Source: Batillaria attramentaria
Lineage: Eukaryota; Mollusca; Gastropoda; Batillariidae
Assembly (NCBI GenBank): GCA_018292915.2
Contig: JACVVK020000085.1
Span: 1,421,001 to 1,485,000 of the forward strand
Length of the DNA stretch: 64,000 nt
Direction of reading: 5' to 3'
In this document: one piece after another, positions 11,181 to 22,941 of the stretch
How positions within the stretch are numbered: position 1 is the stretch's first letter
How the letters are laid out: the number at the start of each line of letters is the position of its first letter
Translations under genes and position numbers: made by a program
Notes under the pieces: model-generated
Seen by the model: the letters and a program-made list of their open reading frames with translations, nothing else
The model's database searches: none
Told to the model about the DNA's origin: nothing

Positions 11181-11515
11181 CCGTGCAATAGCGATCTACC
11201 CGTGCAATTGCGATCTGCCCGTGCATTCATCCACCCGAACAAACAGAAACTCACAACAACAGAACTGAATGCAAACTCCGCCGCAGCGGGAATATTAATT
11301 TTACTGGCTGAACCAGGCGGGTCATGACACTGAAGGAATGGTATTCTCCCTACCCGTGCAATAGCGATCTACCCGTGCAATCATCCACCCGCGCAAACAG
11401 AACACACAACAACAACACACAACAACAGAACTGAATGCAAACTCCGCCGCAGCGGGAATATTAATTTTATGGGCTGAACCAGGCCGGTCGTGACACTGAA
11501 AGAATGGTAGTCAGT
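11181..11515 (+). repeat. Tandem duplication of a ~170-bp unit
   Basis: Two units share CCCGTGCAATAGCGATCTAC, ACAACAGAACTGAATGCAAA and CTCCGCCGCAGCGGGAATAT. The copies differ by a few substitutions and extra CAACAA repeats. Confidence 0.7.
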
Positions 11516-11874
11516 CTCCATCCACTTTTTGTGCGCTGCAGAAGTTATTACCGTGGGGTACATTAAAACTTGTCCGATCTTATTACCCCACCGACTCATT
11601 GTCATAGCAGACAAACTGGCGTCCAGTGCTACTGGTCAGGGTCGTACACCATTTGGTCCAGTCTGTCACGGGGGACAAACACACGACCAGCGCCAGCGCA
11701 ATGGCCAGCAAGACGGGTCCGTCTGAAATTTGTGAGCTTTAATTGATCATTTATACTGCACCAAACCTTATATTAGCAGTTGGCTTTGTTATTATTAGTT
11801 GTGAAACGAGTTTTGACTCCTGCACCCATTACTGGCGATACAAACAGGGAAGCGGCAAGAGTCGTGAAGCTGTG

Positions 11875-12051
11875 GGTGGGTGGGGGTGGGTGTTTATGAG
11901 TTTAACGTCTTTTTCCACCACATAACGGTGATATCAAAGACGGGGCAGCGACAAAAAGGCCAGTACAAATATTTGGCCCGAGCCGGGATTCGAACTCGCG
12001 ACCCGAGCATTGAAAGTCCAACGCTCTACCATTCGGCCACCCCGGCTCCCC
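11875..12051 (-). mobile_element. tRNA-derived SINE with 13-bp TSD (unit A only)
   Basis: Full-length element. On its own strand it has a GGGAGCCGGGGTGGCCGAATG head with A- and B-boxes (GGTCGCGAGTTCGAATCCC) and a body ending in (CCCACC)n. TSD TCGTGAAGCTGTG at 11862-11874 and 12052-12064. The empty site is preserved near 13793-13805. Confidence 0.92.
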
Positions 12052-12146
12052 TCGTGAAGCTGTGTACGGTCAGCAAAAGCGTGAAACGACATGTGGAGTA
12101 GCACACCAATTACGCGCAAGAGCGGTTGGACGTTCAATGTGATCAT

Positions 12147-12343
12147 CATAGGTCAAAGAACCGACCCTTGGGGAACGCCATTCTGCAGAACAGTAGAGTC
12201 TGACAACGTACCTTTGACAGAGATAGTCCGCGTTCAGTACACAACACAGAATCCGAACCACAACAGGGCAGTGCGGTGTACACAGAAAACATTTGTGAAG
12301 GAGAGAGATCTGTTGCGTCAAAGGCTTTGGAAAGATCGACCAA
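12147..12343 (-). mobile_element. Reverse transcriptase remnant (non-LTR), unit A
   Basis: The minus strand reads VDLSKAFDAT, the canonical RT catalytic-region motif, and further down a degraded GVPQG region in another frame. Short, frameshifted and shared with 13893-14090. Confidence 0.55.
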
Positions 12344-12437
12344 TCAATTAAGTAATCAATTAATTTCGAATTATTTTATTAATCCAAAGGGGAAATTCAA
12401 ATTGACTGTCAACACTACACACACAGACACGCGCGCG

Positions 12438-12506
<69 letters not shown>

Positions 12507-12899
12507 AGTGGGGAAGAAAGGAAGTTTAATTTAGACTAAAATAGTTAATAATGGCATTAATAAGTACAACCACAACTGAACTGAAACGCTGACAAGAAAG
12601 AAAGCACCATGCCAATCGATCCCAATCGCCTCCTCTATCGAGCAGACGAACTTCTCACCCCAGAACGAGGCTCGAGTTGCAGGTGAACACGGTACGATCA
12701 GTGATAACAACAACAGTAATTAGTCTTATAAATGAAACGGATATCATCGTTTTGGATGTAACAACAACGCAGATAACATCATTTAGGTCGTATCCGTGCG
12801 ATTTCCGCTTTGTTGTGCCAATACACGTTTACCTGTAAGACCGCACAGGTAATTATTCTCAGGTGCGATAAGCGCTCACCTGGGCAGATGTATCCACTT

Positions 12900-12989
12900 G
12901 CCTCGATAGCGCAGTAGGTAGCGCGTCAGTCTCATAATCACAATCGCTGAGCGATCTGAAGGTCGTGAGTTCGATCCTCACTCGGGGCA
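12900..12989 (+). tRNA. elongator tRNA-Met (CAT) with 17-nt insertion in the anticodon loop, copy A
   Basis: A full cloverleaf can be drawn. The acceptor stem GCCTCGA pairs with TCGGGGC, the D-arm is GCGC...GCGC, the T-arm is GTGAG TTCGATC CTCAC, and the discriminator is A. The anticodon loop reads CTCATA and then carries an extra 17 nt (about 12938-12954) before TCTGAAGG, giving 90 nt where the canonical animal tRNA-Met has 73. The insertion sits where nuclear tRNA introns lie (after position 37) and contains the small hairpin ATCGC-TGA-GCGAT. A run of T from about 12992 is a Pol III terminator. Without the insertion it matches the canonical metazoan elongator tRNA-Met. Either an intron-containing gene or a duplicated pseudogene. 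Confidence 0.85.
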
Positions 12990-13173
12990 TGATTTTTTTT
13001 TTCTTTTTTCCATTCTGTATTTATTTCATGTTATTTATATACAATTGTTTATTATTTTCTCTATGATCAATAATCATTATAAGTCTTCTATTATTTTAAA
13101 CTACATGTACTTTATTCTTTACTATGCTACTTTATATTATGTTTCTTACAGGTATTTCATTTTATATTATTTT

Positions 13174-13343
13174 GGGGGAGCCGGGGTGGTCGAATGGTAG
13201 AGCGTTGGACTTCTAATGCTCGGGTAGGGAGTACGATCCCGGCTGGGGCCAAATATTGTGCTGGCTTTTTCATCGTTGCCCCGTTTTTGATATCACCCTA
13301 TGTGGTGGAAAAGGACGTTAAACCCCTAAACACACACCCACCC
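13174..13343 (+). mobile_element. tRNA-derived SINE with 12-bp TSD (unit A only)
   Basis: GGGGAGCCGGGGTGGTCGAATGG head, body and (CACCC)n tail. TSD TTATATTATTTT at 13162-13173 and 13344-13355. The single-copy empty site is in unit B near 14840. Confidence 0.92.
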
Positions 13344-13839
13344 TTATATTATTTTGTTTATTTTATATTTATTTTATTTTGCTATTTTCAGGGCATCATG
13401 CTTTGTCGTCCTGTATTATTTCATTTTATGTCTTTACAGTCATTTATTATTTTATTTACGATCAATAATCATAATTCCTTTTTATTTTATTTACAAGTAT
13501 TTTATCATATACTATTGTATTTCATATTCTTATGTTATTTTAATTTACGTTATATTATTTTCTTTATTTTATTGATAATTAATCTTTGTTTAATTTTTTT
13601 CAGGGCATTTTTTCCTTTTGTATTAATCCAACGTTAGCTTTTAGTTTCTTTTAGTTATTTTTACCTCCTCTGTAAGCGCCTAGAGCTCACAGAGAATAAG
13701 CGCAAATAAATATTCAGTAGTAGTAGCAGTAGTTATGAAACGAGTTTTGACTACTGTACCCATTACTGGCGATGGCAAACAAGGAAGCAAGAGTCTTGAA
13801 GCTGTGTATCGCCAGCAAAAGCGTGAAACGACATAATTA

Positions 13840-14090
13840 TGGAGTAGCACACCAAAGACACGCAAGAGCGGTTGGATGTGCAATGTGATCATCATAGGCC
13901 AAAGAACCGACCCTTGGGGAACGCCATACTGCAGAAGAGTAGACTCTGACAACGTACCTTTGACAGAGACAGTCCGCGTTCAGTACACGACGCAGAATCT
14001 GGACCACAACAGGGCAGTGTGGTGTACACCGAAAACATTTGTGAAGAAGAGAGAACTGTTGCGTCAAATGCTTTGGAAAGATCGACCAAT
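13840..14090 (-). mobile_element. Reverse transcriptase remnant (non-LTR), unit B
   Basis: VDLSKAFDAT at the upper end and, in another frame, LLQYGVPQGSVLWP, matching the DLSKAFD and GVPQGSVLGP motifs of LINE reverse transcriptases. The spacing is shorter than usual, so there is an internal deletion. Not functional. Confidence 0.6.
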
Positions 14091-14160
14091 CAATTAAATA
14101 AATAATCAGTCAATTTCAAATTACTTTATTCATCCAAGGGGGAAATTCAAATCGACCGTC

Positions 14161-14207
<47 letters not shown>

Positions 14208-14592
14208 GGGACGAAAGGAAGTATAATTTAGACTAAAATAGTTAATAATGGCATTAATAATAACAACAACAACAACAAGTGAACTGAAACGCTGACAAGA
14301 AAGCACAATCGATCCCACTCGCCTCCTCTATCGAGCAGACGAACTTCTCACCCCAGAACGAGGCTCGAGTTGCAGGTGAACACGGTACGATCAGTGATAA
14401 CAACAACAGTAATTAGTCTTATAAATGAAACGGATATCATCGTTTTTGACGTCACGACAGCACAGACAACATCATTTAAGCCATATCCGTGCGAATTCTG
14501 TTTTGTTGTACCGATACACGTTTACCTGAAAGACTGCACAGGTAATTATTCTCAGGTGCGATAAGCGCTCACCTGGGCAGGTGTATCCACTT

Positions 14593-14682
14593 GCCTCGAT
14601 AGCGCAGTAGGTAGCGCGTCAGTCTCATAATCACAATCGCTGAGCGATCTGAAGGTCGTGAGTTCGATCCTCACTCGGGGCA
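14593..14682 (+). tRNA. elongator tRNA-Met (CAT) with the same 17-nt insertion, copy B
   Basis: Identical base for base to the copy at 12900-12989, including the 17-nt anticodon-loop insertion, and followed by a T-run terminator from 14686. It lies in the second unit of the tandem duplication, so the two copies are not independent evidence for the intron. Upstream flanks are also shared, including a CAGGTGCGATAAGCGCTCACC palindrome-like stretch about 40 bp before the gene. Confidence 0.85.
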
Positions 14683-15309
14683 TGCTTTTTTTCCCCCGTT
14701 CTTTTTTTTATTTATTTATTTATATATAATTATTATTTTCTCTATGATCAATAATCATTATAAATCTTCTATTATTTTAAACTACATGTACTTTATTCTA
14801 TACTATGCTATTTTATATTATGTTTCTTATTTCATTTTATATTATTTTGTTTATTTTACATTCAATTCATCTCATTTCATTTTTTCAGGGCATCATTTTT
14901 TCGTTCTGTGTGTATTTCATTTCATTTGTTTACAGTCATTTATTACAATCAATAATCATAATTCTTTTCTATTTTATTTACAAATATTTTATTATAAACT
15001 ATTTCATTTCACATTGTTTTTTATATTATGTTATTTTAGTTTACGTTATGTTATTTTCTTTATTCTGTATATAATTAATCTTCTTTACAATTATTTATTA
15101 TTCTATTTATGATCAATAGTTTCTATAATTATTTTCTATTATTTTATACACGTGTATTTTACTGTATACTTTTTTTTTCATATTATTCTTCTAAATGTGT
15201 TTTCCTTTTAACTGTTCTCCACTTTTTTCCTCCTCGACACCACGAGATTAACCATACATCTCTCTCTCTCTCTCTCTCTCAGACCGTAGCCTAAAACATA
15301 TTAATTACG

Positions 15310-15545
15310 CTGAAGGAATGGTACTCTCCATCCACTTTTTGTGCACTGCAGACGTTAGTACCTTAGGGTACATTAAAACTTGTGCGATCTTTTTTTCTTC
15401 CCCCCCCCCCCCCCCCCCACCGACTCATTGTCATATCAGACAAACTGGCGTCCTATGCTACCGGCCAGCCTCATACACCATTTGGTCCCGTCTGTTACGG
15501 GGGACAAACATGTGACCGACGGCAGCAGGATGGCCCTTTAAAAAC
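15310..15545 (+). repeat. Block shared with 11490-11740
   Basis: Both contain CATCCACTTTTTGTGC, a GTACATTAAAACTTGT stretch and CACCATTTGGTCC. A short relative is at 7660-7735 for the flanking CTTTTTAACTGTTCTCCACTT piece. Dispersed repeat of unknown type. Confidence 0.6.
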
Positions 15546-15908
15546 GGGCCCAACTGATACTCGTGAACTATAAGAATAATGCTTTTGCATGATAAATTAC
15601 TTTCGTTTGCGTCCGTTCAGAAGGCGTCGGGTTTTTTGTTGTTGTTGTTTTATTGTTGTGTGTTTTATCTAGTCTTTTTTATGGTGTTTATAGTTTTCCA
15701 GCTTTGATTCAATATGAAGTTCAAATTTACAGATTTGTAGTTATTTTCATCTGAAATAGCCTTTTTTTCCGAAAATTCAGCAAAATTTCTGCGTTCGACT
15801 TTTGCAAATTTGCTGAATAAACTTCAGTTTTCCTTGGAAACATTTCTGCCTTCAGCTTACTTATTCGTGGTTTCCAAGTCCTTGTGCAGCTTTCAAACAA
15901 ACAGATCA

Positions 15909-16411
15909 GGGGCGCCGGAACCCGGGGGGGGGGGGGGGCAGGGGGGGGGCAGCTGCCCCCCCCCCCCTGTACCCAAGCAGGGGGGGGGCAAGTGTATCTT
16001 TTTGCCCCCCCCCCCCCCGGAAAATCAGGTGACTATGGCAAGGGGGGGGGGGGGCAAAGCCATGGTCCTGCCCCCCCTCCCTTCCCCTACCTCCCCCTAC
16101 CCCTCTTCCTGCTCTCTCCCTCATCCCACCCAACAGAGAACTCAGTTTAGCCGTTGCATGAAATATCAAAACGACTTGGCAGAAAGTCGTCTGATAATCA
16201 CTTTTCACTTTCTTCCAGCAACGTCCTTCCTTTCAGTGGCTCCCTGGTTCGTAAAGGTTTTTGTCTGCGCAGCATCTGAACGACGACCTCCCCCCCCCCC
16301 CCCCCCCCCAGCCCGCTTTTCACTTACACAACGTCTTTTCTTTCACTGGCTCTGGCCTTTCCCACCTCTGAGATTCTGCCCCCCCCCTCCCCCCAACATC
16401 TTCCGGCGCCC
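15909..16411. mobile_element. Foldback element with GGGGCGCCGGAA ends and G/C homopolymer arms
   Basis: Left end GGGGCGCCGGAACCC; right end TTCCGGCGCCC. Both arms continue into long G or C runs. The interior has a diverged tandem repeat (AACGTCCTTCCTTTCAGTGGC / AACGTCTTTTCTTTCACTGG). The long open frames across it are homopolymer artefacts. Confidence 0.55.
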
Positions 16412-16636
16412 TTGCAGATGGTTTGTCATAAGTTTTTTGGTTGTTTTTTATTTTATTTTAGTTATTTGTCTTGATGTTGGTCACTGCGCCCGCAGCGATG
16501 ATTCCAAGAGGGATTATGATTATAGGCGGTTTCCAGTCTTCCGTGTCCACTGTCTGTGATCCGATCAAATGTGTCTTGAGACATTGTCTACTAATGTTTA
16601 TCGCTCGTGTCCTGTGAACTATCTCAGACGAATCCA

Positions 16637-16703
16637 CCAGCCGCGAATGAGTCTTTGTGGCTTGCGCGGCTTTAAGCCTTAAAAACTCACTCACTCACTC
16701 AGA
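16637..16703 (+). mobile_element. 5'-truncated copy of the (ACTC)n-tailed repeat
   Basis: Only the last ~66 bp is present (AGCCGCGAATGAGTCTTTG ... (ACTC)n). Extreme 5' truncation with a retained tail is what target-primed reverse transcription leaves, supporting the view that this is a retroelement 3' end. Confidence 0.6.
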
Positions 16704-17173
16704 CGAATCCTATCTCGCGTAAATCAGACGAGTCTCTTTCGTCGGCCTGGTATCGTAGACGTCTCCTCGCACTGCCCATTCTCCATCGTACTGAGCCGCC
16801 GGTCACGTGGTTATCCGTCGCGTCTGCAGGCCCCTTCATATGTCCGGGAGGTCTAATAAAACTGTAACTACAGACTCCGAGCCGAGCGCGCACAGACATA
16901 TTGCACCCAGGGGATGATGTAAATACGGTTCATAACCGCAGTAAAATAGTCTAGGATATTTGTCCAGGCAGCTGTTAAAAAATGAAAAAAAAGCTGGCTG
17001 CCAGGACCAGTCTACTGCCGAGTATTTCTGGACTCCGGTGTGAAATTGAACAAATAGTTTGCTGCAGCCAAGCCTTCACAAACTGAACTGACGAGGGAAA
17101 GGTGTTTGTTTATTTCTTTGTTGTATCGTGTGGAGGAGACGTCTTTATTTCAAGAGACTAATGCTACCACGTT

Positions 17174-17335
17174 GGGGGAGTCGGAGGCTCAATGGTTTGA
17201 GCGTTAGACTCGTGATCAAAAGGTTCGGGTTCGAATCCCGACGGGGGCCAAAATTTGTACGGGCCTTTTTCACGTTGCCCCGCTTCCTCTGACTATGAAC
17301 TGGATGTCAAGTGTACATAAAATGTGGCCAACCTG
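17174..17335 (+). mobile_element. SINE with a different tRNA-like head
   Basis: GGGGGAGTCGGAGGCTCAATGG carries an A-box and GGTTCGAATCCCGACGG a B-box. The body GGGCCTTTTTCACGTTGCCCC resembles the main SINE family, but the head differs. The mature product would not fold as a clean tRNA, and there is no terminator at the expected place, so it is not a tRNA gene. Confidence 0.6.
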
Positions 17336-17434
17336 GCAGTCTGACTGGACTGAATGAGTGTTCAGTTGGACTGTTCAGTTAGGGTAGCTATCCCCCTCCC
17401 CCATAACCTGCCCTTAAGGATCTAAGCTCCCAAC

Positions 17435-18185
17435 AAAAAGCTTTCCCAAGTGTGAAAAAAATGTTACAGAGTCGACCGTGCAAGCACAGTCAACTCTGTC
17501 ACAGTTGCAGAGTTCACACAGTGTTCAGAAACCGCGACAAAACCGGGCCGAAAAACTGTCCCCACTTCCTGTCGGGGTCTGTCCACGCTACTGTGCACAT
17601 CTCCGTGCAGTGGTCATCACAGCAGCTGTGACCCAGTCAGTACTGTCCGCAGTGACCCCCATACAAGTTGTGTGACTTGTGAATTTGGTCAGTGTCGCTC
17701 GTATGCCGTGCTGTCGCCGTCAGAATGGCGCAACAATTTTGTTGTTGTTGTTGTTGTTAATTTGCCGAGATTTGTGAGAAATGAGGAGCACGCGGGCACT
17801 CAGATTTGCCAAGCGCGTTTTATCGGCAACAACATCTCTAAACTGCGGTTTTACTTTTGGTTCTGCAAGCTCGAGCTGAAATGTTTACACAAGAAACAAC
17901 ATTGCTTTCAAATACATGTAGTTACCGGCAGTAGCATAGCTGGCGCCATATCCGACATCGCTCAGTCGTCTACGTAAACTGATGTACCGCGTGGTCACAT
18001 AATGAGCCGGGTTGCACGTGTATGTGCACAGTAGCGTGGACGGACCCCGACTGAAGTGGGGGCAGTTTTTCGGCACGGTTTTGTCGCTGTTTCTGGACAC
18101 TGTGTGAACTCTGCAACTGTGACAGAGTTGACTGTGCTTGCACAGTCGACTCTGTAAAATTTTCTCACACTTCGGAAAGCTTTTT
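17435..18185. mobile_element. Foldback MITE with ~170-bp inverted arms
   Basis: AAAAAGCTTTCC ... ACAGAGTCGACCGTGCAAGC ... CTGTGCACAT on the left is repeated inverted on the right to GGAAAGCTTTTT. Each arm itself contains a hairpin (ACAGAGT-GACTGTGC-AA-GCACAGTC-ACTCTGT). The central 380 bp is unique. Confidence 0.75.
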
Positions 18186-18195
18186 GCTTGCTATA

Positions 18196-18246
<51 letters not shown>

Positions 18247-18896
18247 CGCAGCACAAAAACAATCCTTCTTTCTCCTCCCCCCCCCCCAAAAAAAAAGGAG
18301 AAAAAAGAGCTTCCGGGTGCAGAAAAGCTACCTCAGTTAATGAACTGCCAGACGGTGGATTGAACATAGTCGCTACCACTGTATAACCTATTACCCTAAG
18401 CCCTACATGGGAGCCCGGAAAAGACGGGAAAAGGCGGGAAAGCCCAATCGAAAACTAAATACCCAGAAATTTCATTTTCCAGTCCGATGGATTCCGTCAC
18501 CTTACTCCGAAACTCTCGTGCGTTTTCCCCAAACAGCGTTTCCTCTTCAGCTGCTCAGTCGGAATAACGAATTTCCGACGATGTGAGCCACAAAAGAAAT
18601 ATTGATTTTCGTAAATGGCGCAGGCAGTCAACTTTCTCGTTATTTTTAAAACCTAAGCCTTAAGGGAAAAGACATAAATCGCCCTTTTTTTTTTCTTTTT
18701 TTTAACAGCACGCTTCACGCAAGATGGCGTCACAGTCTGACAGACAAATCGATTTCAAACTCGTGATGCTTTCAACTTTTTTTTTTTAGTTTCGAGTTTT
18801 ATTACCATCTTCTTCTCATTAATCCGTGGCTGTAAGGGAAGTGGAGCGAGTTAAGATACATTCTTTGTATTGATTCCAGAGATAGATAGATCACGC

Positions 18897-19190
18897 TAAG
18901 AACCAATAAAGAAGAGCTAGTTACGGTCTGCTGTAGGCCAGTGACCGCCTGAGTCGCGAGCTTTCTCGTGTTTGTCGAGCCCCGTGTATATATCACACCA
19001 AGAGCTGATAAAGAGGAGCCAGTCACGGGCTGCTGTAGCCTAGTATAGGCCAGAGTCGCCAGTTTTCTCGTGTTTGTCGAGTCCCGTGTATGTATCACAC
19101 CAAGACCTGATAAGGAGGAGCTAGTCACAGGCTGCTCTAGGCCAGAGTCGCCAGCTTTCTCGTGTCTGTCGAGTCCCGTTTCCAGTTATC
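18897..19190 (+). repeat. Three-copy minisatellite, ~103-bp unit
   Basis: The units share AGGAGCTAGTCAC-like, AGAGTCGCCAG and TTTCTCGTGTTTGTCGAG. They diverge at a few positions. No coding signal. Confidence 0.75.
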
Positions 19191-20603
19191 ACGGCCCGGG
19201 AAATCGCGAGAACCGAAAGTTTTCAGTAAAACGAAACTTCTGGGGCCGAGTGACCGGCGGGGTTGTGACTGTCCCGAAAAGCCTCCATCGCATTACCGCT
19301 CCGCGAAGCAAATGCCCTCGGGGCGGGGGTGGGGTTGGGGGGGTGTTGGGTGTTGTTTGTTTGTTTGTTTGTTTGTTTTTGTTTATGTCTTGTTTTTGTT
19401 TTGCTTTTCTTTTTGTTTGTTTTGTTCTTTTGTTTTTGTTTTTCTTGGGATGCGTGCGTGGGTGCTTGCGTGCTTGTGTGTGTGTGTGTGTTGGGTGGGG
19501 GGGGGGTGTATCTCAAGGAACTCAACCCTAGTACGTAACTAGCTCTTCCTTATTGACTCTGGATATCCCCTACACGCGCGATGTGGGGAGGAGGGATTGG
19601 TGGAGGAGGTGGGGTGTGGTGGAGGGGGGAGGGGGGGGGCGGGCGTGGGGGTGTCCATCCAGGCAAACTCGATCCGATAGTGTGTCAGAAGCTCTTCCAT
19701 ATATTGACCGTTGATACATGTATCATATAATTCTACGCGATGGGAGAGGCAAAAATCATCATCACGCTGCGGGGCAATATATATCGTGCATATCACCGCC
19801 GTGATTTATGGAAAGCACGCGCTGACGCGTCGTTGAATATTCATTACGGATAAAGATAAATGGCGCAGAGAGAGAGAGAGAGAGAGAGAGGATCAAGTCC
19901 ATTGAAGATATGACTTTTGTCTCTCTCCTGTTTTACTGTCCCTTTGGGGAAATTCAGACTGCTTCCCAATACCTATCCTATTTTTCAATTCACAGATTCA
20001 ATGTATTCCTTTGTAGAGAAACCTCAATACCCAGTGATGCAACACACTTCTGGTGATTTTTCATTGCACTTGTCAATACACAAGCAGAGATAAATAGACC
20101 CGGAAAGAAAATACGAAATACGAAAACAAATATAACAAACAAGAAACGTTTAATTTTGTTAAATCAAAAAGTCTGCTGTTGATGCAGGTTTATAATGCAG
20201 GCCTCACAGATTCATTGAAATCAGCTACTGGTTTAGGTTTCAAATCTAAAAATTTAGATTTCGTGGAGTAAGGTTTTCGTCGCCGGCAATTGCATTAATC
20301 GAGGGTTCCCTACCAGAACGTTCTGTCTATACAGATAGCAAGAAGAGAGGAAGAACATTCTAGCACCCCCTTTCTTTGAGATCTTTTCGATTGCATGGGT
20401 TCTGCAAGCACACAATACTCATGACCGGGGAAAAAACTAATTAATAGGTGACAACCAAACAAGCACAAAAACGGGGGGAGTGGGGGGGGGGGGAGCGAGG
20501 AGTATGGGAGGGGGGGGGGAGCTTTCGGGTGGGTCTATCTCCACATTCCTAAGCATTCCTAGTGCTACCCCTCTTCCATCTCTCAACCGCCTGTCACTGA
20601 ACT

Positions 20604-20605
<2 letters not shown>

Positions 20606-20689
<84 letters not shown>

Positions 20690-20725
20690 CGGCCCCTCCA
20701 CACACACACACACACCCCGGCCCCT

Positions 20726-20763
<38 letters not shown>
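20606..20763 (+). repeat. (CA)n microsatellite with two CCCCGGCCCCTCC interruptions
   Basis: About 150 bp of CA repeats with the same 13-bp interruption twice. Cys-Val and Thr-His open frames here are artefacts. Confidence 0.95.
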
Positions 20764-20764
<1 letters not shown>

Positions 20765-21058
20765 GCACCCCCACCCCAAGCCCCTAGACAAAGAAAAACA
20801 AATCTTTACTGCCTCAGAGTATTCGTGATTTGTCAAGCTAGTGGGGCTTCAGATGTGACTGATATTTGGTTACAAATACCTATCTGTGCACGATACCAAT
20901 CGAAGTGGGTGTCTGGAGTTTTTCTTTCTCCAGGGCTCGTTTCTCAGTCGCCACACTTTCTCCTTAATTTAAAGACTCATATTCCGATATATCTAACCTC
21001 ACAAATTGTTACAAGCTATTTTTTTGTGTGTTTTGCACCGTACTACATAATCTCATTT

Positions 21059-21213
21059 CACACGGGAGACGTTTTAGACCGAACAAACATCGAAACTGAC
21101 CGAACACGGCGTATTTCCGTGTTCCTCGTGTGACGTACGGACACAGCTTGTCTTTACCCTAAGTTTCCAGGCTCGTCAGAGTTGTTTGTTCGGACTGAAA
21201 CGTCTCCCGTGTA
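21059..21213. mobile_element. Short foldback element (~30-bp inverted ends)
   Basis: CACGGGAGACGTTTTAGACC with GAACAAAC on the left is inverted at 21184-21212 (GTTTGTTCGGACTGAAACGT, CTCCCGTG). Small MITE-like palindrome. Confidence 0.55.
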
Positions 21214-21219
21214 ACATGA

Positions 21220-22300
21220 GCCTTAGATACTATCACAGTTACAACCCCTCGCAGGGTGGCATATGGCCAAGAGAAGCCTAAACGCGAGACGAAGGGCTCA
21301 GCGTCTGCCACGGCCGCAAGACTTAGTGGGACAGCTTCTATTGCAGTTCTCGTTGGCACGTCTTGCAAACGTAAGTGAATTGCAGTCAGAGGTTTACTTA
21401 TCTCTAAAGGGACGTCAGATGTGGGAGTCTGCTCGCCAATCAGCGGTAAAGTGCGCGCCCAGCCGATTAAATCGGCTTGCAGGGGGCAATGACGCGCCCT
21501 GGCAGTCGGCTCGCCCGTGAACAGAACACGCCACGCCAGTCAATCGCCACTGACCGCGCGCTATCGCTCTGTGTGTATTGTCCAGCGCCAGGCCGGCGAC
21601 GCAGTCCGCTCACTGCACGCACGTAGCAGTGCCGAAGAGAAAAGCCGTTCGGTCAGCGCGCGAAGGCTCCGCTGTTTCCAGCGTACAGGCGGACTCGCGT
21701 GCGCAACTTTCGTAAAACAAAACGTTGCTTTCTGTGCAGTTCTCGTTGGCACGTCTAGTAAAACGCCTTACCATGGGGCACTGACGGCGCAGAAACAAAA
21801 CGTTGCTTTCTGTGAAGCCTGTAGTAATCTTAGAATTGGTGGCTTTAACAAACTTGACCAGTATCAAGAAACACCACCACTGCGGCCGTCTGATGAATAC
21901 GCCCCTTTCTCAAGCGGTGATGTTTACCAGCAATCAACGAATATCCATCTACGACTCTCGCAGTCAGAATGAAACATGGTTTTGGGGGGAACAAATACAC
22001 TCGCTTTCTTTGAACTTGCGGCCCAGAATAGAGACAGTCTGGGGAAAATCATGACGCATACGAATGTCTTGCTGGCGGTGGGTGACGCCTGAAAACGCAG
22101 TGATGTGTGCCTTTTGCTGGTCCCGTGTCGATTCTCATCCGCTTGAGGGCGATTATTACTAATATGTCAACAGATTCCCCTTGCTTGCTTCTGATTTCTA
22201 CAGCATTTTCGATCCAAATGCGCGGGCAGGCAGGCAGCCTCCTGATGCGGCAGGCTATCTATCATTATATCCATGCCGTTAGAAACATTATACTGATGAA
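21220..22300. other. No gene recognised; CpG-rich stretch
   Basis: 21260-21780 is relatively CG-dinucleotide-rich. AACGTTGCTTTCTGTG occurs at 21722-21737 and 21800-21815, and GCAGTTCTCGTTGGCACGTC at 21343 and 21738. A 151-codon open frame (21517-21972) has no recognisable domain and spans these repeats, so I do not call it a gene. A CpG island is possible. Confidence 0.3.
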
Positions 22301-22316
22301 TGTATGAGGTCTAAAC

Positions 22317-22941
<625 letters not shown>

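Larger units (their letters stand above)
11797..13640 (+). repeat. Segmental duplication, unit A
   Basis: Aligns by eye with unit B (13733-15100) over tRNA-Met, the (CA)n tract, an RT remnant and an AT-rich stretch. It carries two SINEs absent from unit B, at 11875-12051 and 13174-13343. A further shared block lies outside (11490-11740 versus 15310-15545). Confidence 0.85.
13733..15100 (+). repeat. Segmental duplication, unit B
   Basis: Second copy of unit A without the two SINEs, so it serves as the pre-insertion reference. The tRNA-Met spacing between units is 1693 bp. The AT-rich 3' part consists of ATGATCAATAATCAT-type repeats. Confidence 0.85.

Noticed and set aside
13194..15112. AT-rich open frames rich in Phe/Ile/Tyr (147 and 122 codons)
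   Set aside because: Low-complexity AT sequence; one begins inside a SINE.
15810..16559. 249-codon open frame
   Set aside because: Proline/glycine runs from C and G homopolymers within a foldback element; no conserved domain.
20480..21133. 217-codon open frame
   Set aside because: Over half is (TH)n from CA repeats; the remainder has no domain or splice support.
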